Shown: positions 23,188 through 35,237, numbered from the stretch's first letter. The stretch is 64,000 bases of DNA from Nereocystis luetkeana (GCA_031213475.1 JARUPZ010000009.1:12550961-12614960), one strand, 5' to 3'. The notes: generated by a model not told the origin, from the sequence alone. Made by a program: numbers and translations.

Positions 23188-24394
23188 GAAAAATTCAGTT
23201 GGAAGTGGGGAGAAGATGAATTGCCGATCGTAGACCAGTATATATACCTTGGCGTAGAGATCTCTAAAGACTGCTCTTGGGACGCACATATATATAGCAA
23301 AAGTAATAGGAAAGGGTAAAGCACACATAATCAAGATGGATGCGATCCTAACAGACTCGCACCTTGACACCAGGATGAAGAGATGTATCCTGATGAATGT
23401 GATAGTACCAAAGCTAGAATAAGCAGGAGAAGTATAGGAAGGGAATGAATGCGAAACTCGTAAAATAGTTGGAAACAGTACAGATGACAGCAGCTAAAAA
23501 AATCTCAAGATGCTCAAGTACGACTAGTAATACAGTATTAGCAGCAGAACTGGGAATGCACCCACTCAAGACAAAGAAACAGGGATATGAAAAAGTTGAA
23601 ATGGCAATATAAAGCAAGGAACATGCCAAAAAAGAGGTTGCCGGCCATAGTTGATGAAGCTGTATGTGAGAAAGTAACAAAAGAGCGAACTGGAATAAGG
23701 TGGGATAGCGTAGTTGAGAAAGTATGGAAGGATATAGGGGGTAACCAAGAAGAGGTGATGTTCGCCGGGAAGTTTGGGAAGTACAAGGCAGAAGAAGTAG
23801 AAGAAAGGATAGAAAGAAGGGAAAGGCTAGCGCTACGAAACAAGGTGGAATCGGGAAAACACCTAGAGATATACGGGAGATTGAGGGAAGGAATAAGAGT
23901 GAAAACGTATCTGCACGGCCCGATGGACTTCGCGAAAACGCTGAAGCTGCGGTTTCGTGTAGGCGACCTGGACTTGCCAGAAAGAAGAAAGAGGTATACC
24001 AGTAGCCGGGAGGAGGAGGGAATAGATGCACAGATGTGCCCGTGTGGCAAAGCGATAGAGAGTAGAACTCACATAGTAGGAGAATGTAAAATATACAAGG
24101 AGGAACGGGATGTGTTAGAAGAGGAGATGAGGGAAATAGAAGAATGTGACATAGTAGGAGTTTGACACACTAGATAGCAGCGAGAAAACGATCTCTATCC
24201 TAGGAGATAGATGGTGGCCACAGGCGGCCAAACAGGAAGGGGATATGATTAACAAAAAAAATGTAGGTATTATATGGAAACAACGTACTGAGCGCCCAAT
24301 TCTTGGAGGTGTCTCTATTAGGAGTAGGAACGGTGCTCCGTCTCGAAAGGCATGCGTGGTCAATGGTCAAATGACTAAGGCAAGCAACAAATGA
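23188..24394 (+). pseudogene. non-LTR retrotransposon (LINE) relic, C-terminal part of the RT ORF
   Basis: The frame starting near 23188 reads PIVDQYIYLGVEISKDCSWD, the familiar post-catalytic LINE segment (YLGV-I..D.SW..H). Frameshifts and stops follow. Next comes KKISRCSSTTSNTVLAAELG and an open 192-residue frame at 23587-24165 with KARNMPKKRLP, LRFRVGDLDLPERR and a Cys/His knuckle CPCGKAIESRTHIVGEC, typical of LINE C-termini. A further shift near 24160 leads to SILGDRWWPQAAKQEGD and SIRSRNGAPSRKACVVNGQ, ending at a TGA at 24392. The catalytic RT core and endonuclease are absent. The copy is 5'-truncated and inactive. Confidence 0.78.
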
Positions 24395-24399
24395 GTACG

Positions 24400-24418
24400 C
24401 CCCCCCCCCCCCCCCCCC
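24400..24418. repeat. poly-C tract
   Basis: Nineteen C residues start 6 bp after the LINE stop codon. They mirror the tract on the other side of the relic. Confidence 0.95.
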
Positions 24419-24717
24419 GCCGTCAGTATCCCGGCATCGTCCTCTCCTCTGTGTTGCTTCGTCTGTGCAGCAGATATCTCTCATTCCTGAGTACGTACGC
24501 TTTCCGCCTATTAATATCAATAACAGCTTTTCTGAACTCCTTGCTCCTCCTGCTTCTCATTTCAAAATTAATTTTGTATTGATTGTCTTGTTGTTCCTAT
24601 TGTCCAGCTGCTATTTTCTCGTCTTGCTCGTGTTGTTGTTGAGTTTTTGTACCCGGTACGTTGGCATTGAACTTGCTTGCCACTTGATTTTGCGATTCCT
24701 TTTGTTTTTTCGGTTTT

Positions 24718-25112
24718 AACAGACAAATCTGAAAAATGGGAACGAAGCCTAAAATGAGAACCAAGCCGTATCTCCAGAACCATGTGGTGTATTAGAGAAC
24801 CAAAATGATCCTGCGAAACCCCTTGGCCAGCCCTGTGAGAGGAGCTCGTCAGAACGGTCATGCTCCATCTCGTGCCTTCGGGTGGGCGCAAAAAGCGATA
24901 TACGCTGGCTCTATTGTGATTTCTCTAGATGCTGGCTGCCGCGGCGATGCCGAGGACTTCCAGCCTGAGCGACAGCTCATTCGAAGGCTGCTGTACAGCC
25001 CCACAGGACTGTCAACTTTTTTTCTTGGAGTTGTACACAATTGGTTTGCTTTCTAAAAAAAACCGTCCGTTCCCATTTTTTGTTTCGTTCCCATTTTTCC
25101 GTTTTGTCTGTT
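24718..25112. mobile_element. TIR element (395 bp)
   Basis: Left AACAGACAAATCTGAAAAAT plus GGGAACGAA; right TTCGTTCCCATTTTTCC plus GTTTTGTCTGTT. The ends pair as an inverted repeat of about 28 bp. TTTT flanks both sides (24714-24717 and 25113-25116), a possible target duplication although low in complexity. The interior has no convincing ORF. Confidence 0.6.
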
Positions 25113-25343
25113 TTTTCCAGTCTGAAGGTCAGTGACTACATAATCAGTTCGTATCTCTCTCTAGGATAAGGAATCACGCCAACCACAGGGTGTACTGATG
25201 AATCTAGGTAGAAGAACGATTTAATGTAAAGACAACACTCACAATACACAATACACAATACACACAGCAGTGCAGAGATGGTTTATCACTAGTGCTGTGA
25301 TTATCATTCATCTACGGCCCCGCCCATGGCACTAGTTTATTCT

Positions 25344-25525
25344 ATGCGAGTCGACGAGGGAAGAAAAGGCTGAAATCTTCTCGCGATAAAAATGAAGGCA
25401 CGTACCGTAGCGGGAAGGGGGGAGAAGAGCCTGTTATGTGACCCCGGATCTGAGTTGCGAGTTGGAAGGAGAGAGAGAAGATGTGCGAAGATAATAAATG
25501 GGATGAGAAAAAATAAATAAATATA
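25344..25525 (+). mobile_element. SINE-like repeat, copy B (5'-truncated)
   Basis: Matches the body of the copy at 30688-31029: GCGAGTCGACGAGGGAAGAA, TCTCGCGATAAAAA, GTGACCCCGGATCTGAGTT, GATAATAAATGGGATGAG. It ends in an A-rich tail (AAAAAATAAATAAATA) that runs into a (TA)n repeat. The tRNA-like head is missing. Confidence 0.8.
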
Positions 25526-28038
25526 TATATATATACCAGGTATACTATTAATATTAATACTACCGTACGGTACTTCTACTGTTCGTACGCACGCCTGGAA
25601 TTTCATTTACGAGTATCGATATCAATAATAATGCTGTTGTCTACTACTATTATTATTGTTATTAATATCATATCTACTACTATCAATAATACGAGCAGCG
25701 GGCAGTACTCATCCATTTATGAAGCTGTCAAACAATCACTATCGTTTCATGTCAAATAACAAATCTCTTGGAGATCTACTACCGTAAAGATCAATGAAAT
25801 AAAGTAGTTCCGCACAGCAGCCGCAAGGACTCGCCACCCATTGTATCGCATACGATACAGACTTCCCGTCTCTCACTATAATTAACTGTTACTGCTGCTA
25901 TCTCTGCTATTTATTAGTTACACTGTACTCCCATAATAATACCACGTACCTGGTACCAGTATGTAACACTGCTGCTGTAGTAGTCCATTAAATTAAACAC
26001 ACTCTCTCTCTCTCAGCGTACATGTCCGAGCACCGCTGTATAACTTCCCCACGAGCAGGCCGGAGGAGCAAACCATCCTCGAAAGCACGGAGGAGAGGAA
26101 GGCTCGTGCCACGCCTCGAGGTGAGTTCCTAAGCTTGCAGACTTCTGATTCGGAGGGATGCATTTTTTTTTTCGAGTGTATACTACCTGGTACGCGTTAA
26201 AAACCAGAGATGTTATCTTAGAAGACCGAGGAACGGGCGCTGGTGCCCGTCATCACATTTTAAATCAAATATCGAGTACGAACATTGGGGAAAAATTCGG
26301 CCTGGACGCGCTCCAAAGACATACCAGGTATCAGGGTATCTCCTAGCATCTGCGAGTGAGGCATCTCGTGGAATGTTTTCGATTTCAAAGGAACAGCAGT
26401 AGTAGTAGTAGCTGATCCCCGAACGACATGCTGCCGTGCTTGGATGTATTCAAGGAAAATGAGTGTTCGTGCGAGAGGGTCGTTGAAAGACCTGCACTCG
26501 AATCCCATCGTCAGCGAGTGTCACTGCCTCTAGAGTCTGTGCGAGTTTGAATCTCTGCACCTCGAAAACCAGGGGGGACGCGCCTGATCGGTTAGGGCGG
26601 TATGATATTACACCCAATTTAAGCGGCTCCTACGCGATGATGATGACAATGATGCTGACGACGTTCTCACAAATCTGCTGTACGGTGCCAGTAGGTGGTA
26701 GCGTATCGACCTGTTATTATTAACAATGGCATCAATAATATGACGGACACACATATATTATATACACGCAGCAGTAGTAGCAGTGCCGGGTGTCCCTCTA
26801 TTATTACGGAGGGCCATAGTAAATAGGACCAAATCTTGTGAGTAAAAATTGGCAAATATATAGGTTGTGTGTATGCCGTAGGTCCTATTATCTATGGTCC
26901 CCCGTAATAGGATGGGAAATCACCCCCGTGAATGGTGTTTTGGGTGTCGATGGCTTGTAATGCCGGTTTGTCGAGATCCATACAACACACATATTCTTAA
27001 CCAACAGTATGTCATTGGCGATCCAGCCGCCCCGGAATCGCCACCAGCACTAGCAACACTGCGTTTCAGTTATTCTGGATCAGGCGCTCATTTTCGCGGG
27101 TAGGTGGTGGGCATGGGTAATGAGTGACTACCCAAAGGAGTAGTGTCTGGAGAACTGGAGGGGGGAAATATTTAATTGGGAGGGCAACAGCAGGACTGGA
27201 TGGGTTGCCTCGAACACGACCTATAGTTGTTTTAACTTGCCCATAGAAGAGAAACAACGGACGCTGACAGCGGAGAAATTGGGCATATATATTATGGTTC
27301 AGATGTGTTGAAGAAGCGACAAGGCAGTAAGTAGTAAAGTACGCGAAGGCGTTGGTTTGTTAAGGAGAAGGATTATGTGGCAAACCCACGAGCGCTTGAG
27401 GTACAAAATGCGCAGCACCTTAATGAAGACACCGTTCGGCCCAAGGCCAGGGAGGGAAGAAGAGGAGCCGCGCTGGAAGAGGCGTTGCAACAACAGCAGC
27501 TAGCTAGCTACTTACTGCTGTGCTGTAGGCCGGTTAAAAAAAAGTGAAGACACCCGCCGAAACTTGTCTTTTTCTAGTTGAGACGGCCATTATTACCGCC
27601 TAAAATACTGTGTTGCAATTCCTGCTTCTTTCATTCTGCGTGTTTTGTTAGTTGTGTGTGATGCGCTATTATTCCCTGCGAAGTCGATGGTACCCCTCCA
27701 CTCCTCTCGTACCGTGCCATTCTGTGTCAGCGGCGTCACCTTATTGTTCAGTTTTTGTGACCCTTTGCTACTCGTATATTCTTCTTGTTTTTTTTAGCCC
27801 GGTTGTCTCTGTCCTCTTTGATTCGGTTGACATTGTGTGGTGCTTGACCCACCAGCTGAACACCCAAGGACCCTTCGTGTTTTGTTTGTTGCCCTTTTCT
27901 CCACCCTCTTCTTGCCGTTTTGCCTTCCGTCTGGTCTTCTTGTGACGCCCATCAGAAGCTGGACATACATACCGTAGGGCTGATTGTACCAGCGAACAAA
28001 CAGCAAACTTGTTCTCGGGACTCGGTCTGCGCCCTGAG
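25526..28038. other. non-coding stretch
   Basis: No supported gene. It is rich in ATT/ACT triplets (25630-25690), carries a (TC)n near 26000 and several TACCAGGTA words, and contains MITE-A copy 3. Confidence 0.4.
26802..26909 (+). mobile_element. MITE-A copy 3 (108 bp)
   Basis: Starts TATTACGGAGGGCCATAG and ends CTATGGTCCCCCGTAATA. Inner words AATAGGACCAAAT and AAATATATAGGTTGT match copy 2. It is in the same orientation as copy 2, 24 kb away. Confidence 0.85.
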
Positions 28039-28266
28039 CTCATCCCATTATTTATTATCTTCGCACATCTTCTTCTCTCTCTCCTTCCAACTCGTAACTC
28101 AGATCCGGGGTCACATAGCAGGCTCTTCTCCCCCCTTCCCGCTACGGTACGTGCCTACATTTTTATCGCGAGAAGATTTCAGCCTTTTCTTCCCTCGTTG
28201 ACTCGCATCGAATTGTGCCTACCCACGCTGCAAGGCGCTCTCAACAACAAACAGTTGAATCCTTTT
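28039..28266 (-). mobile_element. SINE-like repeat, copy C
   Basis: The minus strand reads GATTCAACTG, GAGAGCGCCTTGCAGCGTG, GGTAGGCACAATTCGATGCG, then the shared body to GATAATAAATGGGATGAG. It lacks both the tRNA-like head and an A tail. Similarity to 30810-31017 is very high by eye. Confidence 0.82.
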
Positions 28267-28299
28267 GATTTTTAGAACATATATATGATGTGCCTCGTT

Positions 28300-28490
28300 T
28301 TTCTTCCTATTTTTTTCCCTTATATTTTTTCCTTTTCTTTATTTCTTTTCTTTATTCTTTGTCTTAATTACTTTTTTTTCATTATTATTTCCTTTTCTTT
28401 TTTCCTTTTCTTTTTTCCTTTTCTTTTTTTGTTTCCTTCTTCTTTCTGTTCCCTCTTCGTGTTCTTATTTTTATTTTTCCATTATTTTTT
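28300..28490. repeat. polypyrimidine tract (TTTTCTTT-rich)
   Basis: Almost pure T/C on the plus strand, with tandem TTTTCCTTTTC units (three TTTTTTCCTTTTC copies at about 28390-28430). Such tracts can form triplex DNA. ORFs here are artefacts. Confidence 0.85.
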
Positions 28491-30687
28491 CGAGTGCATG
28501 TTCCTGATGACATTTTGATGGTATGCCACACGTCCTGCGTACCGCCCCCCTTTCGGACTGTCATGATACTGCCATGCACACTATTTCGTACTTGTTTGGT
28601 TTCTCCCATCGAGATGTATATAGATCTTTGTAACACCCTGTTTTGTAAGCAGGGTTTCAGGCAAGTTAAGTGAGCAAATAAATGTGAGAAAGTCATATCC
28701 TCACAATCATCGTGTTGCAGCGTACCTCTCCTGAATGAACCTGTGAACCTCCGTCACCCAGTAGTTACTGCTGTACTACTACCCGAAAGTTGATCTACAT
28801 TGATTTGGACTTCACACATTGGAGCGAGCCCGTCGGAGCGAACGATGCCGGTTGTATTGGGGCATGTGAAACACATGCCAATATCGCAAACCAGGCATGT
28901 ATGTATGTTTTGTTATATTTATAGAAGAACTGGCAAGAATGGTACCGCCACTATTTTCCCCATTCAGTGCTTGCTATAGCTTCGTACATACCTGGCCGGT
29001 TTAATGCATCGTGCTGGTGCCAAGGCATACATCGTCGTGCTTTTTAGGTCGTCAGCTCCATTCAGTTTCGATCTTTCGATTTGTACTGTTGTACCATGAT
29101 GAGGCTGTTCAGGGTAGGCTTTTTTTGTATTATTTTGTATCAACACCTTTTTGATACTGCACAACACAAACACAGAAACCTGACTCAAATTCCAAGTCCG
29201 ATGTCCCCACAATGGGAGTGCAGTCAGCCATAGAGGTATTTTTTTTCACCGGCGATTTGCAGTACACCTATTAATAGCGTCCTTGCTCATTTTCGTTCCA
29301 ACCTACTACTGTAACTGGTGTTTGTGCAGAGATATATATGCCAGGCGTGTAGTTTAATCTCTATAAATCCGTTCTATCTACCCAACTACATCATGATTCA
29401 GTGTACCCGGTGCCCGTTCTGGTTCTGTCCTACGATAGAGAGAACACCGATTTTGTTTTCACAGACTGTGAGACAGAGAAGACAAAAGTATCCCTACGAG
29501 TATGAACCATCAAATCAAGTGGGATTCCAGCGTAATGAGTAAGGGAAAACATCAACACAATACAAGTCACACCAGCCAATAAGAGCTCAGATGATGCAAA
29601 ACAGACACTCAATGATATGAAACGACACGCGGTACATGCGACGCAAGAAGATCAGGCAGGCTGCAAGAGAAAAATAATGCATGCTGAAGATGAACATAAA
29701 CCTGCTGCACAGGCAAAGCAACAGGAGAATAATAGGAAGATACCGGCACAAAAGGACGGTGGGGGGGGGAAAGGAAACAAAAAGAGTCACACGGCAAAAC
29801 ACAAGACAAACGAGAGAAACATCGTACTCAAGGCGGCGGTGTACAGCAGTTAGTAACTAGTTGTAGTATCATACGCTCCAGTCTCTGCTACAAAACCGAT
29901 CCTGGGACGTTGCCGCACCCTCCGCCATCTCCTTACTACTATTATTCTTGTCAGTAGAGGTGACACGAGTCATTACTGCCGCTGTCAAGCCCCCCCCAGT
30001 GAACAGCTCAGCAAAAATGAACCAGAGTAATTCACCGGCATCACGGCAATGTGTCACACGCTTTACATCCCAGGTGCCTGGTACTAGTGAAGTCGATACC
30101 CTGCCACAAGATCTACCATTCATTCTTTTCCTTCATATTCATATAATAATATATATACTCCGGAGTATGTCGACAGTTCTACCAGTCCGGCTGCCCCCCC
30201 ACCACCCCACCTCCCACCACCTTCGCTCGACGCTGCTCTCGGCGTTTGCAGCTGCGTGGCGTAGCCAGCTCTTCTCAGGTTTGCCTTTGTGCCACCTCGC
30301 CATGAAACAGGCCACCGCCTCGACGAGACCCCCCGATACCACTTCCCACTCACTCGTGTTAGGCGCCCTCGGCCTAAAAACTATGACCCAGAGATACCCC
30401 ATTGTATTAAAGTAATGAGACTACTCTGTAGACGATGTAATGCCGTGCCCATTGTATTATATACAAGGAAAACGCGCCTACCAGGATACAATATAATAAT
30501 ATACTGCTGTAACACGGACAACACAACTGCAACACAGGAATCGATACGAGGACAAAAAAAATAATATATATTTAACTAAAAATATAGAGCTAAAAAAAAA
30601 ATACATGACGAAAATCCACAGGAAATTACACGAGATTTAATAGGAATGCCTCCTATGAAGTATAATGCCTCCTATTAAGTAAAATAC
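28491..30687. other. non-coding stretch
   Basis: No supported gene. A diverged fragment of the family seen at 20470-20590 and 46860-47012 lies at about 29400-29480 (CAGACTGTGAGACAGAGAA). The Lys-rich ORF near 29617 is purine-rich sequence and not convincing. Confidence 0.35.
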
Positions 30688-31029
30688 GGTCGCCCCGATG
30701 GTTCAAGTGGTTAACCTCGAATCTACTTGTTTGAGTCCTGGGTTCGAGCCTCAGGTGGGTCGGACTTTGTCTTTTTTTGCAAAAAAAATAAGAAAAAAAA
30801 AATGATTCAATTGTTGAGAGCGCCTTGCAGCGTGGGTAGGCACAATTCGATGCGAGTCGACGAGGGAAGAAAAGGCTGAAATATTCTCGCGATAAAAACG
30901 AAGGCACGTATCGTGGCGGGAAGGGGGGAGAAGAGCCTGCTATGTGACCCCGGATCTGAGTTACGAGTTGGAAGGAGAGAGAGAGAAGAAGATGTGCGAA
31001 GATAATAAATGGGATGAGCAAAAAAAAAG
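30688..31029 (+). mobile_element. tRNA-headed SINE-like element, copy A (342 bp)
   Basis: The head contains an A box, TGGTTCAAGTGG (30699-30710), and a B box, GGTTCGAGCCT (30741-30751), 42 bp apart, as in a tRNA-type RNA polymerase III promoter. A T-rich/A-rich linker follows, then a body shared with four other loci in this window. It ends GATGAGCAAAAAAAAA, an A tail. The order of tRNA head, body and A tail is the layout of a SINE. Only this copy keeps the head, so the head-body link is inferred from one copy. Confidence 0.68.
30690..30765 (+). other. tRNA-like sequence with A and B boxes
   Basis: It resembles a tRNA gene: GCCCCGATGGTTCAAGTGG, then an anticodon-like middle, then CTGGGTTCGAGCCTCAG as the T arm. 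The acceptor stem pairs only partly (GTCGCCCC with GGGTCGGAC). I therefore read it as a tRNA-derived SINE head and not a functional tRNA. Confidence 0.5.
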
Positions 31030-31730
31030 GGACAAAAGTACTATTGTACTAGCTGTGTGTATCAATGAAACACCAAGAAGAATGAAAAGCGTGGCTACAC
31101 GGTCATCTTGTAACATTTTCAATTTTGTGTACCCGTGGCGGCACGTCCTCGTGTTTCGGGTTTTGAGATGTTGCAATTCGTACTCAATCTTAGGCCACAG
31201 TCTGAAATGCTGTTTGCCGACGGTAAGCGTTCTCTTCAATCACTGCCCCCGCTAATTTCACATTTATTTAGCAATATTTCACGCACAGATAGTGCACAAG
31301 TTTAAGTTTACGGATAGGTCATAATGTCTTTAAACTGCCACCAACCCTTGTTCATCTATTAATAGATAATTGCAAGAGAAGAAGAACTGAACTGCGCTTT
31401 TTTTCTGGAGCTTGATGGAATTGAAGCAAAACAACAATAATACCAAAACACTCAGAAGTGTCGAGCGAGCCTCATCACAATAGCTTCAGTTTAGTGCCGC
31501 GTAGGTAGTCGAATTATTCAATCAGAGGAACATAAATCTTGATCTTGCTGTAGGTTTGGTGTTTTGATGGGATTGCAACAAACCATGAACAGATACACAC
31601 GATGTAAAGTCCATGGTCAGTACGTAGTACAATAGTAGCAGCTGCAGGTGTACATAGCGTTCGAGGTGTGTTTCTTCCTGTGTTCTCCGAGCCCACCAGC
31701 TGTTGCGCGGGGATTTGTTTGACCGGGGAA
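31030..31730. other. non-coding spacer
   Basis: No supported gene between the SINE-like element and the LTR element. Confidence 0.35.
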
Positions 31731-31735
31731 ATAGG

Positions 31736-32086
31736 TAAGGGATCAATTCGAGCACCGGGTGCGCTTGGGTGATGCGCGGGTGAGGCTTGCCATGAGGCGG
31801 TGGGCCTTGCTCACGGAGAGCGGTCGATCGGGAGCATTCGCGCCATAAGGCGGTGGAAGGAGAGAAGATAAATATCAATTATTTTAGTGTACTGGTGGAC
31901 TGAGAGCAAGGGGGCCACGTTCCCCTAGACTCTATAAGACCCCTGAAAGCAGGTCAAACACAATTTTATGCAACTCCTCGGGGAAACACTAATCCCGCCG
32001 CAATCTCCGTAGATATATTACATTTACAAGAATCACACAATTCAGTACAATCAGAAAATCAGACTTTGGTACGAGCAAATCCCACA
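31736..32086 (-). repeat. 3' LTR of the Copia-type element
   Basis: 351 bp, apparently identical to 35490-35840. The boundary is fixed by the ATAGG duplication on the outer side and by loss of identity after CCCACA on the inner side. Confidence 0.93.
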
Positions 32087-32344
32087 TTCCCCCTGCTCGT
32101 TTCACAGTCCTGATAACTCTCGTCCGGTCAAAATATCAAAAATAAAACCTATGCATCCAACGCCTTTAATGATAACACCCTGAAATCTCAAAATAAAATA
32201 ACACAGTCCGAAGGAAGGTCACTAAAGTGTCAATCATGGCTAACGATCATCGACACCCGTTGGGATTAACACGAATTTTACTAAGGTACTGGCCATGGCT
32301 AACGATCACCAGTACCCGATGGAATCAATACCACACCAATAGAG

Positions 32345-33417
32345 TCACCACATATTCATCGCAAGGCTACGGTGGAACTCGAACGATTCTCGCGAGATGG
32401 CCTTGGTTAGAAAATCCGCATGCTGAAAAGGGGACGGTACGTGGATGATCGATATCTCTTTCCTCCCAACCAGTTCCCTGAGGAAGTGGTGTCGCACGTC
32501 GATGTGCTTGGAGTTTGAGTTGGTGATAGGGTTCTGTGCAAGCTGCACCGCACCCTGATTATCCTCGAACACCGGTATGCACGGCATGCCTACATCAGGC
32601 AACATGAAGCGCCAAACCTGCCTCAAGAACAACACTTCCTTAATGACGTCTGCAAGTGCCACGTACTCTGCCTCCGTCGTGGAAAGTGTGACGCATTTCT
32701 GAGTCCTAGAAAACCAAGACACGCATGCACCCCCACACATCACCAATCCTCCTGAAACTGACCTTCTGTCAGCCGCCTTGCTTGCATAGTCTGCGTCAGC
32801 AAACACCTGCAAGCTCAGCCCCCCGTCCGTACCTCTCTGAAAAGTGACTCCGGAAGAACTAGTCCTCCTCACATACCCTAAAATACCAAGTGCTGCCCTC
32901 CAGTGCACTAACTTGGGAGCAGCGCAGTACCTAGCCACTGCTCTTACTGCGTTGGAGATGTCTGGCCGAGTCTGAGTTGAAAGCCACATCAGTGAGCCAA
33001 CCAACTCGCGAAACGGCCAGCTCCCTGGCGCTTCATCCTGGTCAAAGTCCGCAAGTTTTGTGCCAACAGGGAGCGGAACACTCTTACCAAACTCTATCCC
33101 GTATTCATCCGCCAATTGTTCAGCGAATGTCTGCTGGGAAATCTTCAGCACCCCCTTTTCCCAATCCCTCTCGTAGAAACACCCCGAATACCAACGCAAC
33201 TCTCCCAGGTTCTTAACTGGAACCATCTTGTCCAATTCCTTGCCAAACTGGTCACACCTTGCCTTCTCCCCTACCGCAAAAATATCATCCACATGCACCA
33301 CTATAGTCATCACTACTCTCCCCTCATCCATCAAACGAAATACGCATGCATCAGACGCATGAAAACATTTCCCTCAAGATCAGACTGCACGAAAGCCTGC
33401 TCAACAGTCAAAATGGC
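32345..33417 (-). pseudogene. Copia reverse transcriptase (internally deleted) and RNase H
   Basis: The minus strand shows the RT segment VEQAFVQSDLEGNVFMRL (about 33410-33357), normally followed by some tens of residues before the next block. Here it jumps with a frame change to SDACVFRLMDEGRVVMTIVV and HVDDIFAVG (the catalytic VDD box), so the RT centre is deleted. The rest is open to 32345: a connection segment, PLPVGTKL, GSLMWLSTQTRPDISNAV, and then RNase H with catalytic acids in FADADYA, STTEAEY and EDNQGA and the closing HIDVRHHF. RNase H looks intact; the RT cannot be. The downstream end lies 258 bp from the 3' LTR. Confidence 0.9.
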
Positions 33418-34380
33418 AGTAGAACTTGTGTCGGCAAGATCTGACTGGAAGAAGCTACACACAATGTCAAGCAAAAACGAACCACTACCTGCGCTTTTTA
33501 CATAGCAGTACCGAGCAAAATAATAAAAAAGACACAACAAAAACACTATCAATACCAACCGTTACCCAATATAATAGTACCACTACAACCACACATCACG
33601 ACCGTCGAGCATCCACCTCATTTTCTCCGTTCACCATGCCCGGTCGTGATTTGGTCCTCTCGTCAACCGTCCACCTGATGCAATCAACGCAGTGCAGTCT
33701 CCAAGCAGAGATTCGGCAAATCATCGACAGCGAAAGGGGGGAAAAGCAAAGGTACTCGAATGAGGGAATCTGGTGACTCTTCATCCTATCGGACGAAACA
33801 TTAATAGCTTGGTGATATTTAGTTGGAAGAGGATATCACCCGCATGGCCTGTGTACACCTCAAATATTGTCTGTGGGGGGAGCAACCAGGGTCATGCAAA
33901 CTATCAATCAAGATACCCGGTATTCCGTGTGAATTTCCGATGTGCTCAAACTGAACTCTCATACTACCCTCCCTAGTTTGTGCCCATCGCAAACATTATA
34001 TATACCAGTCAAGTTTTCTATCCTCCAGCCGCGCTCGTCTCAGTAGTTTTTACTCGTATACGAACTGCGTTTTTGTTGTCCAACACGTTACGTGTATCGT
34101 ATATTACGTGAATCGTACATATGTCCGGAACTTGATACGTATACTCGTAAATGAAAGCTCAAAGTTCCAAAAGTTGCAGTCACACACGCCACGCATCAAA
34201 TGGCCATCACCAAATTATGACAAGTCTCGAAACGCTGCAAAACAAAAAAAAACACAAGATCAAATCCACAGCGAAGACTACGACTACTCGTACTCGTACG
34301 AGTATCACGTTTCTAAAAACAAACCAAACACAGACAGCAAGAACGTGCCTGATGAGCAATTGCTCGAAGATGATGGTCCT
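33418..34380 (-). other. internal region of the LTR element without coding sequence
   Basis: In an intact Copia element protease, integrase and the RT start would lie here. No such motifs are seen on the minus strand in any frame, so this looks like unrelated filler or badly decayed DNA. Confidence 0.6.
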
Positions 34381-35237
34381 TCACTTTTCTCGCACGCGCG
34401 CCCGCCGTAGCCGAGTCGGACGCCGACCGGCCACCTCGCACCCCCACCCCACGAAGGTGCCGCTGCATGACCAACCCGTACCGATCCCAACTCGCTCCCA
34501 AGCGCTTCCATTCGGCGCACCGTCGTCCTCGTCAATGTTCTCCGAACACCCGACAGCTCCTTCCATCACACCAATCTCCCCCACCAGACCCATGCCATCC
34601 ATTGGTACCCCCTCACGTTCCAAACCGTGCTGCTCCTCCTCATCCGACTCCTCCAGTTCCGTCTCCCTCACCATTCCCATGCCATCCACCGGTACCACTT
34701 CACGCTCCAAACCGTGCTGCTCCTCCTCATCCGACTCCTCCAGTTCCGTCTCCCTCACCATTCCCATGCCATCCACCGGTACCACTTCACGCTCCAAACC
34801 GTGCTGCTCCTCCTCATCCGACTCCTCCTCCTCAGTAATATCCATCAACTCCTCCTCGTCGCCTTTCTTGACGTACGTAGAAGCCCGTACTTGTTGTTGC
34901 TGCTGCTGTTGCTGTTGGGCCGCACTTTTTGCTCTCGATAGCACTGGGTCGGCGGGTGACGAGTTGTCGCAGCTCCTCGAACCATTGTCCTGGGCTTGGT
35001 GCGTGTTCTCTGTCTTTTTCCTTGCCTCCTCTCGTGCATTCGCGGCGGTTGCGTAACCCCTCCTAGCTCTCAGCTGCTGGTCAACATGTTTTTCAATGGC
35101 TTCTTGTTGCTATTTGACGGTAAGCAAGTGGAAAGATGATATATCCATGGGGCATCCTGCGCCCGGCCTACCGTGACGCTCCTCCTGCTCCTGCTCCTGC
35201 TTCTGCTGCTTTGCTGCTGCTGCCGCTGCCGCCGCTG

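Noticed and set aside
23414-24031. 205-codon minus-strand ORF, hydrophobic
   Set aside because: Antisense of the LINE relic; AG-rich coding DNA gives Leu/Ser/Phe-rich shadows.
30690-30765. Functional tRNA gene
   Set aside because: A and B boxes are good, but the acceptor stem pairs poorly and the sequence runs straight into a repeated body with an A tail, so a SINE head is more likely.
34151-35056. 301-codon plus-strand ORF rich in Ser/Pro
   Set aside because: It is the antisense of the gag-position ORF and owes its length to the acidic/CAG repeats read backwards.
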